A stretch of 18,656 nucleotides of DNA from CAZUSP01 sp964623505 (lineage in GTDB: Bacteria; Patescibacteriota; Minisyncoccia; Minisyncoccales; UBA1441). Shown in pieces: positions 1-6,399 of this stretch. The stretch is from the NCBI GenBank assembly GCA_964623505.1, contig CAZUSP010000011.1:1-18656 (forward strand), written 5' to 3'. The translations under genes and the position numbers were made by a program. Under the pieces are notes generated by a model. The model saw only the letters and a program-made list of their open reading frames with translations, searched no databases and had not been told where the DNA came from. The number at the start of each line of letters is the position of its first letter. The first letter of the stretch is position 1.

Positions 1-542
1 GATAATAACCGGTTGAATAAAAAATGGGGTCAAAAAGATTTTTGAGTTGTTTGCGCTATTTTTTTGTCTGATGAATCATATGGGTTTGACCTAAAGACAG
101 TCAATTCGAAGCCCTTCCGATAAAGGCCTTTTTGGCGCCAGCCGGTTTTTTTTTAACTATCAGATTCTACCGGCTAAACCCCAGAAACTGACCAACCAAC
201 CCGGGATTATTACTGCTTCCCGGAATCCGTCCAGAAAACCCGGTAAACCGCCCGCAGACCATCCCCGGAGAACACCATTTATTTCTCCGAAAGATGACCT
301 TTCTATTTCCTTAAAAAGGCGACATTTCTAAATCCTTTTGACACGCGAGGCGGAAAGGTTGATAGACCTCGTCTGGCGGGATATTCTGAAATTAGCTCGA
401 ACTTATTTTGAGAAGAATTCCTGAATTCGTTTCTGCGCGCTTCTCGCGCGGAATATCGTCCCCCGTTTCGCCGCGCTGCAGGCGTGGCGAAGAAAATTAT
501 CTTCTTCGCAAAAAATCAAAATTGGAAAATGTGTTAATTATT
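1..542. other. Intergenic region with no convincing gene
   Basis: No reading frame in this stretch looks like a protein on either strand. It contains a run of nine T at 146-154 lying inside a 7-bp inverted repeat (140-146 with 169-175). A TTGACA box is at 338-343; 17 bp later only a poor -10 (GATAGA, 361-366) is found, so a promoter there is doubtful. CGAGG/CCTCG complementarity flanks that spacer. From about 430 on, the sequence becomes rich in stem-loops (separate entry). The left edge may hold the tail of an unseen upstream unit; nothing identifies it. Confidence 0.5.
431..509 (+). other. Cluster of stem-loops upstream of the 543 gene
   Basis: A 9-bp stem (431-439 with 445-453, one G-T pair, loop CTTCT) is followed by two hairpins that share bases and so exclude each other: TTCGCC 467-472 with GGCGAA 486-491, and GCGAAGAA 487-494 with TTCTTCGC 502-509. 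They lie about 35 nt upstream of the ATG at 543. This could be an alternative-folding leader or a leftover terminator or mobile-element end. No T-run follows on the + strand; on the - strand the 487-509 hairpin is preceded, not followed, by T residues. Function unknown. Confidence 0.35.
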
Positions 543-1033
543 ATGAATAATCAAGCTTTTTCTAAAATTTGGATTGTGGTTGTCGCCGTGGCTCTCCTGG
601 CCGGAGGAGTTTTGGCCTGGCAGTATTTAGACAAGCCAAAAGAAGAAGTGGAGGCGCCAAAAGTGGAGGCGCCAAAAAATGAAACCGCAGATTGGAAGAC
701 TTATAGAAATGAAGAGTTTGGATTTGAGATAAAAATTCCAGAAAAATGGTTTGTGGAAGGAAAGACTATTTTCCACAAAAAGGGTGGATGCGTTGCCGGC
801 CAGATCAGGAACCTAAATTCGTGGAGGAAATTATTAGTGGCAATGTAGTATCCAAAACTTATCTTATATGCCAAATCGGTAAGTATTGTGCATTTATTCC
901 GACCGGAGAAGCAGCCGAGTATATTGTTTTATTTTGTCTAAAACCTTACATTGCCGAAGAGCCCGAATGTACTCAAACACCGTATATTAATATCTTCAAT
1001 CAAATGCTTTCTACTTTTCGGTTTTTGGAGTAA
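543..1033 (+). pseudogene. Frameshifted anchored/secreted protein with PsbP-like region
   Basis: The start at 543 is chosen because the frame then opens with a short charged N-terminus and a hydrophobic segment (about residues 9-25), like an uncleaved anchor or signal peptide. A Lys/Glu/Pro-rich linker holding a repeated VEAPK motif follows, then a region of the WKTYRNEEFGFEIKIPEKW type, typical of small extracytoplasmic domains common in candidate-phyla bacteria (PsbP-like; family assignment tentative). The zero frame ends at 848 after a short unrelated tail, while the sensible continuation (Cys-rich, ending QMLSTFRFLE) runs in the -1 frame to 1033. The switch falls near 776-784, where zero-frame codons read C AAA AAG before GGG; a -1 shift there gives a continuous 163-aa protein. 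It may be a real mutation, a sequencing indel, or programmed -1 frameshifting. No Shine-Dalgarno is visible. Not part of an obvious operon. Confidence 0.6.
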
Positions 1034-1040
1034 ATTAGAT

Positions 1041-1069
1041 TTGACGCTGGTTTAAAAATTTGTTAAAGT
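1041..1069 (+). promoter_or_regulatory. Promoter of hicBA
   Basis: TTGACG at 1041-1046, a 17-bp spacer, then TAAAGT at 1064-1069. The hicB ATG is at 1076, about where transcription should begin, so the mRNA is probably leaderless; no Shine-Dalgarno is present. Confidence 0.6.
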
Positions 1070-1075
1070 AAAAAC

Positions 1076-1321
1076 ATGAGAAAAACACTTCGTTACAATA
1101 TCATTTTTCGACCTGAGCCAGAAGGTGGTTTTACCGTAATTGTACCCAGCTTACCCGGGTGTGTTACTTATGGGAAAAATCTTAACGAAGCCAGGAGAAT
1201 GGCCATTGATGCAATTAAAGGATATATTGCTAGTTTAAAAAAGCACAGAGAAACAGTTCCTACTGACGAGGAGAATTTTTTTACTTCGGTAGAAATAAAA
1301 AAAGTTCCTGTTTATGCCTAA
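1076..1321 (+). CDS. hicB: HicB-family antitoxin
   Basis: An 81-aa protein with the HicB fold signature: an N-terminal beta strand (RYNIIFRPEPEGGFTVIVPSLPGC), then the TYGKNLNEARRMAIDAIKGYI segment, as in HicB-like antitoxins of the partial RNase H fold. Such proteins bind and block the HicA mRNA interferase and often repress their own promoter. No C-terminal DNA-binding domain is evident at this length. It precedes and overlaps hicA by 8 nt, so the two are translationally coupled. The antitoxin-first order differs from the hicA-hicB order of E. coli but is common elsewhere. A promoter whose -10 box ends 6 nt before the ATG suggests a leaderless mRNA. Family assignment is secure; function in this cell is inferred. 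Confidence 0.88.
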   Translation: MRKTLRYNIIFRPEPEGGFTVIVPSLPGCVTYGKNLNEARRMAIDAIKGYIASLKKHRETVPTDEENFFTSVEIKKVPVYA

Positions 1322-1541
1322 ACTACCCTCGCTGACTCCTAGAAAATTGATTAAAATTTTAAAAAATCTTGGCTTCGAGTTAGATCATTCAACTGGAAGC
1401 CATTTTATTTTCTATAATTCTAAAACCAAGAAAAGAGCAGTTGTCCCTTATCATGTAAAAGATTTACCTAAAGGAACAGTTATGAGTATTTTAAAAGAAG
1501 CAGGCATTGGTAGAAAAGAATTCGAAAATTTATTAAAATAA
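1314..1541 (+). CDS. hicA: HicA-family mRNA interferase toxin
   Basis: A 75-aa protein with the double-stranded RNA-binding-like fold of HicA. The start (LTPRKLIKILKNLGFELDHSTGSHFIF) carries the conserved Gly-Ser-His in which His30 is the expected catalytic residue. It is followed by the VVPYHVKDLPKGTVMSILKEAGI segment typical of the family and a closing helix. HicA toxins cleave mRNA and tmRNA independently of ribosomes when not bound by HicB. The start codon lies inside the last codons of hicB (8-nt overlap), so it is co-transcribed with its antitoxin. The gene is full length with no missing key residue, so the module looks intact. Confidence 0.88.
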   Translation: MPKLPSLTPRKLIKILKNLGFELDHSTGSHFIFYNSKTKKRAVVPYHVKDLPKGTVMSILKEAGIGRKEFENLLK

Positions 1542-1580
1542 AGTTGGCGCCATAAAAGTTATGCAAAAGGGTCGCCTAAG

Positions 1581-1835
1581 ATGATACTCGTTAAGAATAC
1601 CATGATCTTGTTAACAAGCATAAACAATCAAATTTCGGGCCAACCCCAAAAATTACCTTTTTTCTGTGATGGTTTTATTCCTGATATCTCTTTAGCTAAT
1701 CAAAGGCTTACTGAATGGCTAATCCATAATGATTTTGCAAGGCCTCATCCTTGTCTTGGTTACCTTACCCCTTTTGAATTTCACCAAAAATACCACAAAG
1801 TGTTACCAATGTACCCTTCACGTACAAAGGCTTGA
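1581..1835 (+). pseudogene. C-terminal remnant of an integrase-core transposase
   Basis: The frame from about 1670 on matches the last 50 or so residues of IS3/IS481-like DDE transposases: a helix of the LANQRLTEWLIHNDF kind, then RPHPCLGYLTPFEF and a Tyr/His/Lys-rich end. The N-terminal helix-turn-helix and the DDE catalytic core are absent, and the upstream part of the frame does not look like transposase. This is therefore a decayed end fragment with no activity expected. Its TGA stop lies inside the TTGACA box of the first UUCG element. The remnant lies next to hicBA, a typical accessory setting. No terminal inverted repeats were recognised. Confidence 0.7.
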
Positions 1836-1916
1836 CAAAAAAACAAGGGGGGCTATAATGACAATGTCCTTCGAGAATCTATCTTCGGATAGTTTTCCCG
1901 GAGGACATTTTGTTTT
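1832..1916 (+). repeat. UUCG promoter-hairpin element, copy A
   Basis: TTGACA 1832-1837, a 16-bp spacer, TATAAT 1854-1859, then four bases and a hairpin 1864-1908. The outer stem pairs ATGTCCTTCG with CGGAGGACAT (10 bp, one G-U). The inner stem CTATC/GATAG is closed by a TTCG tetraloop. A T-rich tail (TTTTGTTTT) follows. The expected start site falls at the base of the hairpin, so the product would be a terminated RNA of about 50 nt. It lies between the transposase remnant and the TPR gene. Three more copies are in the window. Confidence 0.75.
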
Positions 1917-1967
1917 CAATCAAAAAACAATTCGGGAGCTTTGATTTGTTTTTTTATCATTTTAAAT

Positions 1968-1973
1968 TATACT
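1968..1973 (+). promoter_or_regulatory. -10 box of the TPR operon
   Basis: TATACT ends 7 nt before the ATG at 1981. The best -35 at a 17-bp spacing is only TTTGTT (1945-1950). There is no Shine-Dalgarno, so the transcript would be leaderless. Confidence 0.4.
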
Positions 1974-1980
1974 GAAATAT

Positions 1981-2733
1981 ATGTCTAAGTTCTGGTTGAA
2001 TGAAAAAGTTCTGGTTCTTTGCTCGATTCTCATTCTTTTGCTTTTTTTGGGCTTCATCGCCCTTTTTGACTCTTGGATGAAGATCATCCTGGCCAAGCTG
2101 GAGACGGCCGAGTGCCCAACAGTTCAGGTAAATCCAGCCGACAGGATCATGCTGGAGGATCAGATTGCGGTTTTGATTAAATCGCTGGACGACATTTCAG
2201 ATCAACCGGATCGAGCAAGCGATGCTTGTTTTTTTGTTTCTGATGGCGGGGGGTCTGAATGCCGGTTGACGGTTTACGATATTTATCTGGCTTTAGGGCT
2301 GGCTCATTACCGTCTCGGGCGGGACCAGGAAGCCAGGGACTATCTTTATTTGGCTTTAGAGGAAAAGCAGGAGCCGTTCATCTATGGATTATTGGTTGAA
2401 AATGAATGGCAGGCCTGCCGATATAAGGCCGCCCGGAACTATTTGCTGAAAGCGATCGAGCTCGATCCCGGGGATTACCACTCCTGGCAAAAACTAATTC
2501 GTTTGGAGAAAGAACACTTTCGGGCTGATTTTAAACGATTGAGGTTTCTTTACAGCCAGGCGGTCGAGGCCGTCAACGACGAGGTGGCTTTTACCGGCTA
2601 TGCTCATTTTCTGGAGGAGAACAGGCATTATTCAGAAGCCGCCGATCTCTGGCAGCTTTTTGTGGAGCAAAATCCAGTCCATCGCGATCTTTATCAGCCC
2701 CAGATAGATCGGCTCAGGAGTAAAATTAACTAA
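1981..2733 (+). CDS. Membrane-anchored TPR-repeat protein
   Basis: A 250-aa protein with one N-terminal transmembrane helix (about residues 10-29), so the rest probably faces outward. From about residue 95 it shows helical repeats with TPR spacing: IYLALGLAHYRLGRDQEARDYLYLAL, then ACRYKAARNYLLKAIELDPGDYHSW, and a last one near 200-232 (HFLEENRHYSEAADLWQLFVEQNP). TPR arrays bind peptides or other proteins; no catalytic motif is visible and the partner is unknown. Four Cys between residues 45 and 146 could form disulfides outside the cell. It is the first gene of a likely three-gene operon, 8 nt ahead of the next start. A UUCG element and a weak near-leaderless promoter lie directly upstream. 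Confidence 0.75.
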   Translation: MSKFWLNEKVLVLCSILILLLFLGFIALFDSWMKIILAKLETAECPTVQVNPADRIMLEDQIAVLIKSLDDISDQPDRASDACFFVSDGGGSECRLTVYDIYLALGLAHYRLGRDQEARDYLYLALEEKQEPFIYGLLVENEWQACRYKAARNYLLKAIELDPGDYHSWQKLIRLEKEHFRADFKRLRFLYSQAVEAVNDEVAFTGYAHFLEENRHYSEAADLWQLFVEQNPVHRDLYQPQIDRLRSKIN

Positions 2734-2741
2734 TCCAAAAC

Positions 2742-3047
2742 ATGTTTGTTGTTTTTATGGCTGGCTTCCTGGGCGGGGCTATTCGGGGAGCAGTTGGTTT
2801 CATCAAGCACCAGTTCTCCTATAAAAACGCTCCTTTCCGGCCAAAATATTTTATCGGCATGATGTGTTTGTCCGGCCTGATCGGCTTGGCGGTGGTGGCG
2901 GCCGTTCAAAATCTCGGCTTTGCTTATCAGGAAAACTTTGGCTGGGCTTTAGCCCTGATCATTGGTTATGCCGGGGGAGACTTTATTGAGAACATCTACA
3001 AGATAATCATTCAAAAGTCCTCTCTTTATCCCGATCCCAAGAAGTAG
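2742..3047 (+). CDS. Small membrane protein, unknown function
   Basis: A 101-aa protein with about three hydrophobic segments: residues 2-19 (Gly-rich), 38-57 and 67-82. A basic loop around residues 22-35 separates the first two, and a charged Lys-rich tail ends the protein. The many Gly and Ala residues in the helices and the small size recall holin-like or small pore-forming proteins, but no specific family motif was recognised, so no function is claimed. It starts 8 nt after the TPR gene and ends about 25 nt before endonuclease IV. Operon membership is likely; a functional link to DNA repair is not implied. Confidence 0.65.
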   Translation: MFVVFMAGFLGGAIRGAVGFIKHQFSYKNAPFRPKYFIGMMCLSGLIGLAVVAAVQNLGFAYQENFGWALALIIGYAGGDFIENIYKIIIQKSSLYPDPKK

Positions 3048-3072
3048 TCGGTTCAATTAAAACTCTTTATTG

Positions 3073-3909
3073 ATGACTCAAGTCGGCGCCCATGTTTCGA
3101 CGGCCGGAGGGCTGGTTAATGGATTGATCCGGGCGGAAGAACTGGACATAAACACCATGCAGATATTTGGTTCCTCGCCGCGGCAGTGGTCGGTGCGGAT
3201 GCCTTCGGCTCAAGACGTTTCAGCTTATTTAGAAAAGCAGTCCCGACGGCTGGTAGACCCTGTTTTTCTGCATGCTCCTTACTTGATTAATCTGGCGGCG
3301 GCTGATGAGCATATTCGGCAAAAATCAATTCAAGCTCTGAAAGAACACCTGGCCATTGCCGAGAAGATAAAAGCCCAGGGGCTGGTTTTTCATCTTGGAT
3401 CTTCAACCGGATTGAAACAACCGGCTCTGAACCGAACAGCCCAGGGAATGACCGAGGCGCTGAAAGGTGCTTCCGGACCATTTTTGATAATCGAAAACTC
3501 GGCCGGGGGAAAAAACAAGATCGGCGTCAGCCCGGCCGAGATTGGTTTTATTTGCCGGGCCGTTAAGTCAAATCGAGTCAAAGTCTGCCTTGATACGGCT
3601 CACGCCTTTCAGGCGGGCGTGTTCCATTTTAATGCTGACCGCATTGGCCGCTATTTAGAGGACTGGGAGGACAAGCTGGGCCTGGATAATATTCAGCTTC
3701 TTCATGTCAACGATTCGGCCACCGACTTTAATTCAAGACGCGATCGGCACGCCAATATCGGTGATGGATTTATTGGCCTGGATGGATTCAAGACCTTAGC
3801 CGATTCGGTTTTGGCCAACTGTCCCTGGATCCTGGAGGTGCCCGGTCTGGATAATCGGGGCCCGGATCGGGAGAATATAGAAAGATTGAGGGGTTGCTGC
3901 CGGGGGTGA
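3073..3909 (+). CDS. nfo: Endonuclease IV (AP endonuclease)
   Basis: A 278-aa TIM-barrel enzyme that cuts DNA 5' to abasic sites in base excision repair and can remove 3' blocking groups. All nine expected metal ligands for the tri-zinc site are present: His67 (LHAPYL), His107 (FHLGS), Glu141 (IENSAG), Asp174 and His177 (LDTAHAF), His211 (LHVNDS), Asp224 and His226 (RDRHANIGDG), Glu255 (LEVPG). The N-terminal VGAHVSTAGGL and the length are standard. The ATG at 3073 is preferred over the TTG just before it, because proteins of this family start with a short leader before VGAH. It closes the TPR operon. The C-terminus (RLRGCCRG) is short for the family but past all catalytic residues. Confidence 0.95.
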   Translation: MTQVGAHVSTAGGLVNGLIRAEELDINTMQIFGSSPRQWSVRMPSAQDVSAYLEKQSRRLVDPVFLHAPYLINLAAADEHIRQKSIQALKEHLAIAEKIKAQGLVFHLGSSTGLKQPALNRTAQGMTEALKGASGPFLIIENSAGGKNKIGVSPAEIGFICRAVKSNRVKVCLDTAHAFQAGVFHFNADRIGRYLEDWEDKLGLDNIQLLHVNDSATDFNSRRDRHANIGDGFIGLDGFKTLADSVLANCPWILEVPGLDNRGPDRENIERLRGCCRG

Positions 3910-4143
3910 TCTTTAGATTACTTCTTTTTGTTGTGTTGGTGCTGGTTGCCATGGGTTTGCGATCAATCGATTTATCGGTATCTTCTGAAGGCGCCAGTTT
4001 CTTTCCGGAACTTTGCCCAATGCTTTATCTGGTTTTTAGAGAACAAATAGAAGCGCTTAGAAACACCTCCTGGAGAGACGGTTTTGTTTTTCGGAATTTT
4101 TTCTTAAAAAAAATTGCTATCTTGGAATCGTTCCGGTTAGGGC
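3910..4143. other. Gap between nfo and the second UUCG element
   Basis: About 230 bp with no supported gene. A 111-codon frame from 3894 runs through it and on into the UUCG repeat, has no Shine-Dalgarno and no recognisable domain, and is not accepted. On the - strand a strong AGGAGGTG is present near 4070 but no start codon follows at a usable distance. No terminator-like hairpin with a T-run is seen directly after nfo; the hairpin of the UUCG element could serve instead. Confidence 0.4.
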
Positions 4144-4228
4144 TTGACAAAATAATATGCTCATCTATAATGACAACGTTCTCCTTGGATTTTATCTTCG
4201 GATACTTTCCCGGGAGGACATTTTTTTA
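4144..4228 (+). repeat. UUCG promoter-hairpin element, copy B
   Basis: TTGACA 4144-4149, a 16-bp spacer, TATAAT 4166-4171, then a hairpin 4176-4221 and seven T. The primary sequence has drifted most here: the stem reads GTTCTCC against GGAGGAC with a tolerated G-U pair, and one C-A mismatch lies near the base. The inner stem TATC/GATA still closes a TTCG loop. Drift that keeps the fold supports selection on RNA structure. It lies upstream of the suf operon. Confidence 0.7.
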
Positions 4229-4238
4229 ATCAGAGATA

Positions 4239-4266
4239 TTGATTTTAATATTTCGTCTGATAAAAT
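4239..4266 (+). promoter_or_regulatory. Promoter of the suf operon
   Basis: TTGATT 4239-4244, a 16-bp spacer, TAAAAT 4261-4266. It starts shortly after the T-run of copy B and would give a leader of about 28 nt before the ATG at 4301. Confidence 0.5.
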
Positions 4267-4300
4267 AGAGACAGTTGTTTTTCTGATCTTATTTATAGAG

Positions 4301-5533
4301 ATGGACCAGAGCAGCCAGATCGACATTTTAAAGATAAGAGCGGACTTTCCGATCTTAGATCAAGAAGTCTACGGACGCCCCTTGATCTATTTTGATAATG
4401 CGGCCACGACCCAAAAACCCAAACAGGTCATGGAGTTGATTGATGCTCTCTATCGTCAGTGCAACAGCAATGTTCATCGAGGGGTTCACTGTTTAAGCGG
4501 CCGGATGACCGAGGCCTATGAGGCGGCCCGGCTGAAAATAAAGAATTATCTAAATGCCTGTTCCGAGAGGGAGATCGTCTTTACTAGCGGAGCGACCGCG
4601 GCTATTAACTTGGCGGCTTTTTGTTTTGGCGAGGCCTATGTCCGGCCCGGAGACGAGATAATCGTCTCAACCATGGAGCATCACAGCAATTTAGTGCCCT
4701 GGCAGATAATGTGCCGCCGCCGGGGGGCTGTTTTAAAGGCAGTTCCCTTTGATGAAAGAGGCGAACTGATGATGGATAAGTATCAGGAAATGATCGGATC
4801 TCGGACCAAACTGGCGGCTGTGGTTCATGTTTCCAACTCTTTGGGGACGGTCAACCCGATCAGGGAGATAATCTCAATGGCTCATGACCGGGATGTTCCG
4901 GTCTTAGTGGATGGGGCCCAAGCCGTGGCTCATCTTCCGGTTGATGTTCAAGACCTGGGTTGTGATTTCTACGCTTTTTCGGGACACAAAATGTATGGTC
5001 CAACCGGAACAGGGGTGCTATACGCCCGGGAGAAATGGCTGAAGGAGATGCCTCCTTATCAAAGCGGCGGCGATATGATCGAAAAGGTTACGCTTCAGGA
5101 GACGACCTATAGCGAGCCTCCTTTTAAGTTTGAGGCGGGAACGCCTAATTATATTGGTTTTGTCGGACTGGGGGCGGCTGTTGATTACCTGGTCAGCCTG
5201 GGCCTGGATCGGATTCGAGAACGTGAAAAGGATCTGCTTGAATACGGCTCAAAGAAGTTATCCCAGGTTGAGGGGCTGAAGATATATGGATCAGCCAAAG
5301 AAAAAGTGCCCAACTTTTCTTTTACTTATAAAGACATCTCTCCTTATGACCTGGGCATGCTTTTAGACAGAGCCGGCATTGCCGTCAGGACCGGACACCA
5401 CTGCACTCAGCCGATCTGGGACTACTACGGAGTGGCGGGCAGCGTTCGGGCTTCATTGGCCGTTTACAACACTTATGAGGAGATAGACAAACTGGTCGAG
5501 ACTTTGCAAAGAATCGGCGATATGTTTAGATGA
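4301..5533 (+). CDS. sufS: Cysteine desulfurase SufS
   Basis: A 410-aa PLP-dependent enzyme of the class V aminotransferase fold that takes sulfur from cysteine, leaving alanine, and passes it on as a persulfide for Fe-S cluster assembly. Visible features are the N-terminal YFDNAATTQKP; TMEHHSN at 124-130, with His127 stacking on PLP; DGAQ (Asp204, Gln207); the PLP lysine Lys230 in FSGHKMYGPTGTG; RTGHHCTQP with the persulfide Cys368; and VRASLAVYNT with Arg383. This is the group II (SufS/CsdA) pattern. A longer frame extends upstream to 4157, but the ATG at 4301 gives the family length and lies after the promoter. The stop overlaps the sufE start. SufB, SufC and SufD are not in the window. 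Confidence 0.95.
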   Translation: MDQSSQIDILKIRADFPILDQEVYGRPLIYFDNAATTQKPKQVMELIDALYRQCNSNVHRGVHCLSGRMTEAYEAARLKIKNYLNACSEREIVFTSGATAAINLAAFCFGEAYVRPGDEIIVSTMEHHSNLVPWQIMCRRRGAVLKAVPFDERGELMMDKYQEMIGSRTKLAAVVHVSNSLGTVNPIREIISMAHDRDVPVLVDGAQAVAHLPVDVQDLGCDFYAFSGHKMYGPTGTGVLYAREKWLKEMPPYQSGGDMIEKVTLQETTYSEPPFKFEAGTPNYIGFVGLGAAVDYLVSLGLDRIREREKDLLEYGSKKLSQVEGLKIYGSAKEKVPNFSFTYKDISPYDLGMLLDRAGIAVRTGHHCTQPIWDYYGVAGSVRASLAVYNTYEEIDKLVETLQRIGDMFR

Positions 5534-5952
5534 TGAGCATTGATAAAATACAGGCTGAAATAGTCAGGGAGATTCCCAAAGAGATGGACTGGGCCGACAA
5601 GTACGGGCGGTTGATCAAGTTAGGGCGGGCTCTGCCCGATATGGAGCCGGAGCATAAAACGGCCGACAACCTGGTCCGGGGCTGTCAGGTCAAGGCCTGG
5701 CTTCGGGCTGAGTTTCGAGATGGCCAGATGTTTTATTCTATCGACAGTGATTCGCTGGTGGTTCGCGGAGTGATCAGTTTGCTGGTTCGGGTTTGTTCCG
5801 GGCAGCGGCCGGCCGATATCGTCTCGGCCGATCTGAACTTTATTGATCAGATTGGGTTAAGCGATAAATTTATGCCGACCGATCCGAGCAACCTGGAGAA
5901 GATATTTTCTCGGATAAAGGAGGCGGCCGCCAGCCATGTTTCCATTGATTAA
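5530..5952 (+). CDS. sufE: Sulfur acceptor SufE
   Basis: A 140-aa protein of the SufE/CsdE family, matching the E. coli proteins in length. It takes the persulfide sulfur from SufS Cys368, raises its turnover and passes sulfur to the scaffold. The key acceptor is Cys52 in LVRGCQVKAWL. Family features after it are the Ser/Asp region YSIDSDS, then VRGVISLLVRV, and the late LSDKFMPTDPSNLEKIFSRIK helix segment. It is not the zinc-type SufU. The start overlaps the sufS stop as ATGA, and a second ATG follows at once (5533), so the exact start may be one codon later. Tight coupling to sufS fits the known SufS-SufE pairing. Confidence 0.93.
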   Translation: MMSIDKIQAEIVREIPKEMDWADKYGRLIKLGRALPDMEPEHKTADNLVRGCQVKAWLRAEFRDGQMFYSIDSDSLVVRGVISLLVRVCSGQRPADIVSADLNFIDQIGLSDKFMPTDPSNLEKIFSRIKEAAASHVSID

Positions 5953-5961
5953 TTTTTAAAA

Positions 5962-6399
5962 ATGACCAGTTGTCTTATTTATGATCAGTCGCTTCGTTTT
6001 TCCCGGACGGTCTATGGATTAATGACCTTGACCGCCTTTTTGCTTCATAGCTTCTGGTTGGTGCTGGCGACCAGTATTTTCATGCTGATTGGAGTGTTTA
6101 TCGAGAAATACAATCTGTTTTACCAGCTTCATTCCAGATTCAACCGGCGGTTCAGAAAAGACATAAAGCCGGTGCTCAAAGATTCAGGGGAGATATCTTT
6201 TGCCTGCGGCATGGGCGGCAGTTTTTTACTGATCGGCTTCTTTTTGCTTTATTTTACTGACTGGTCGGGACTAGCCTGGGGACTGGTGCTGATGACCTCA
6301 ATGTTTATGTTTTTGGCCGGACTGGGGGGCATCTGCACGGCCTCACTGCTTTATGCTTTATTTAAACGAATGTTCAAAAATGGCAAAAAACAAGGTTAA
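5962..6399 (+). CDS. DUF4395-like four-helix membrane protein
   Basis: A 145-aa protein with about four membrane segments (residues 17-34, 36-48, 79-98 and 102-135). The N-terminus IYDQSLRFSRTVYGL, the charged middle loop (FNRRFRKDIKP), the EISFACGMGGSF segment and the final GGICTASLLYALFK resemble DUF4395. Members of that family often sit next to thioredoxin or sulfur-transfer genes in other bacteria. Cys82 and Cys125 lie in or next to the membrane and could be redox-active; this is inference. It begins 9 nt after sufE and overlaps the kinase gene, so it belongs to the suf operon here. Transport of sulfur compounds or redox support are possible roles, neither proven. Confidence 0.6.
   Translation: MTSCLIYDQSLRFSRTVYGLMTLTAFLLHSFWLVLATSIFMLIGVFIEKYNLFYQLHSRFNRRFRKDIKPVLKDSGEISFACGMGGSFLLIGFFLLYFTDWSGLAWGLVLMTSMFMFLAGLGGICTASLLYALFKRMFKNGKKQG

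Noticed and set aside
205..275. Minus-strand frame of about 22 codons preceded by GGAG
   Set aside because: Too short, no promoter at a sensible distance and no terminator after it, unlike the two accepted micro-genes.
132..1551. Shared TTGGCGCCA at about 132 and 1543 as mobile-element ends
   Set aside because: Only about nine bases, the core being a common restriction-type palindrome that also occurs inside genes; no target duplication was seen.
1864..1944. Peptide starting MSFENLSSDSFPGGHF, also readable in copy C
   Set aside because: The similarity comes from the UUCG hairpin repeat itself. Copy B lacks the ATG and copy D gives a different peptide, so the conserved thing is RNA structure, not protein.
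3894..4229. 111-codon frame after endonuclease IV
   Set aside because: No ribosome binding site and no domain; its C-terminal part reads through the promoter and hairpin of UUCG copy B.
4157..4300. 48-codon N-terminal extension of SufS
   Set aside because: It runs through the UUCG hairpin and the suf promoter; the ATG at 4301 gives the usual SufS length.
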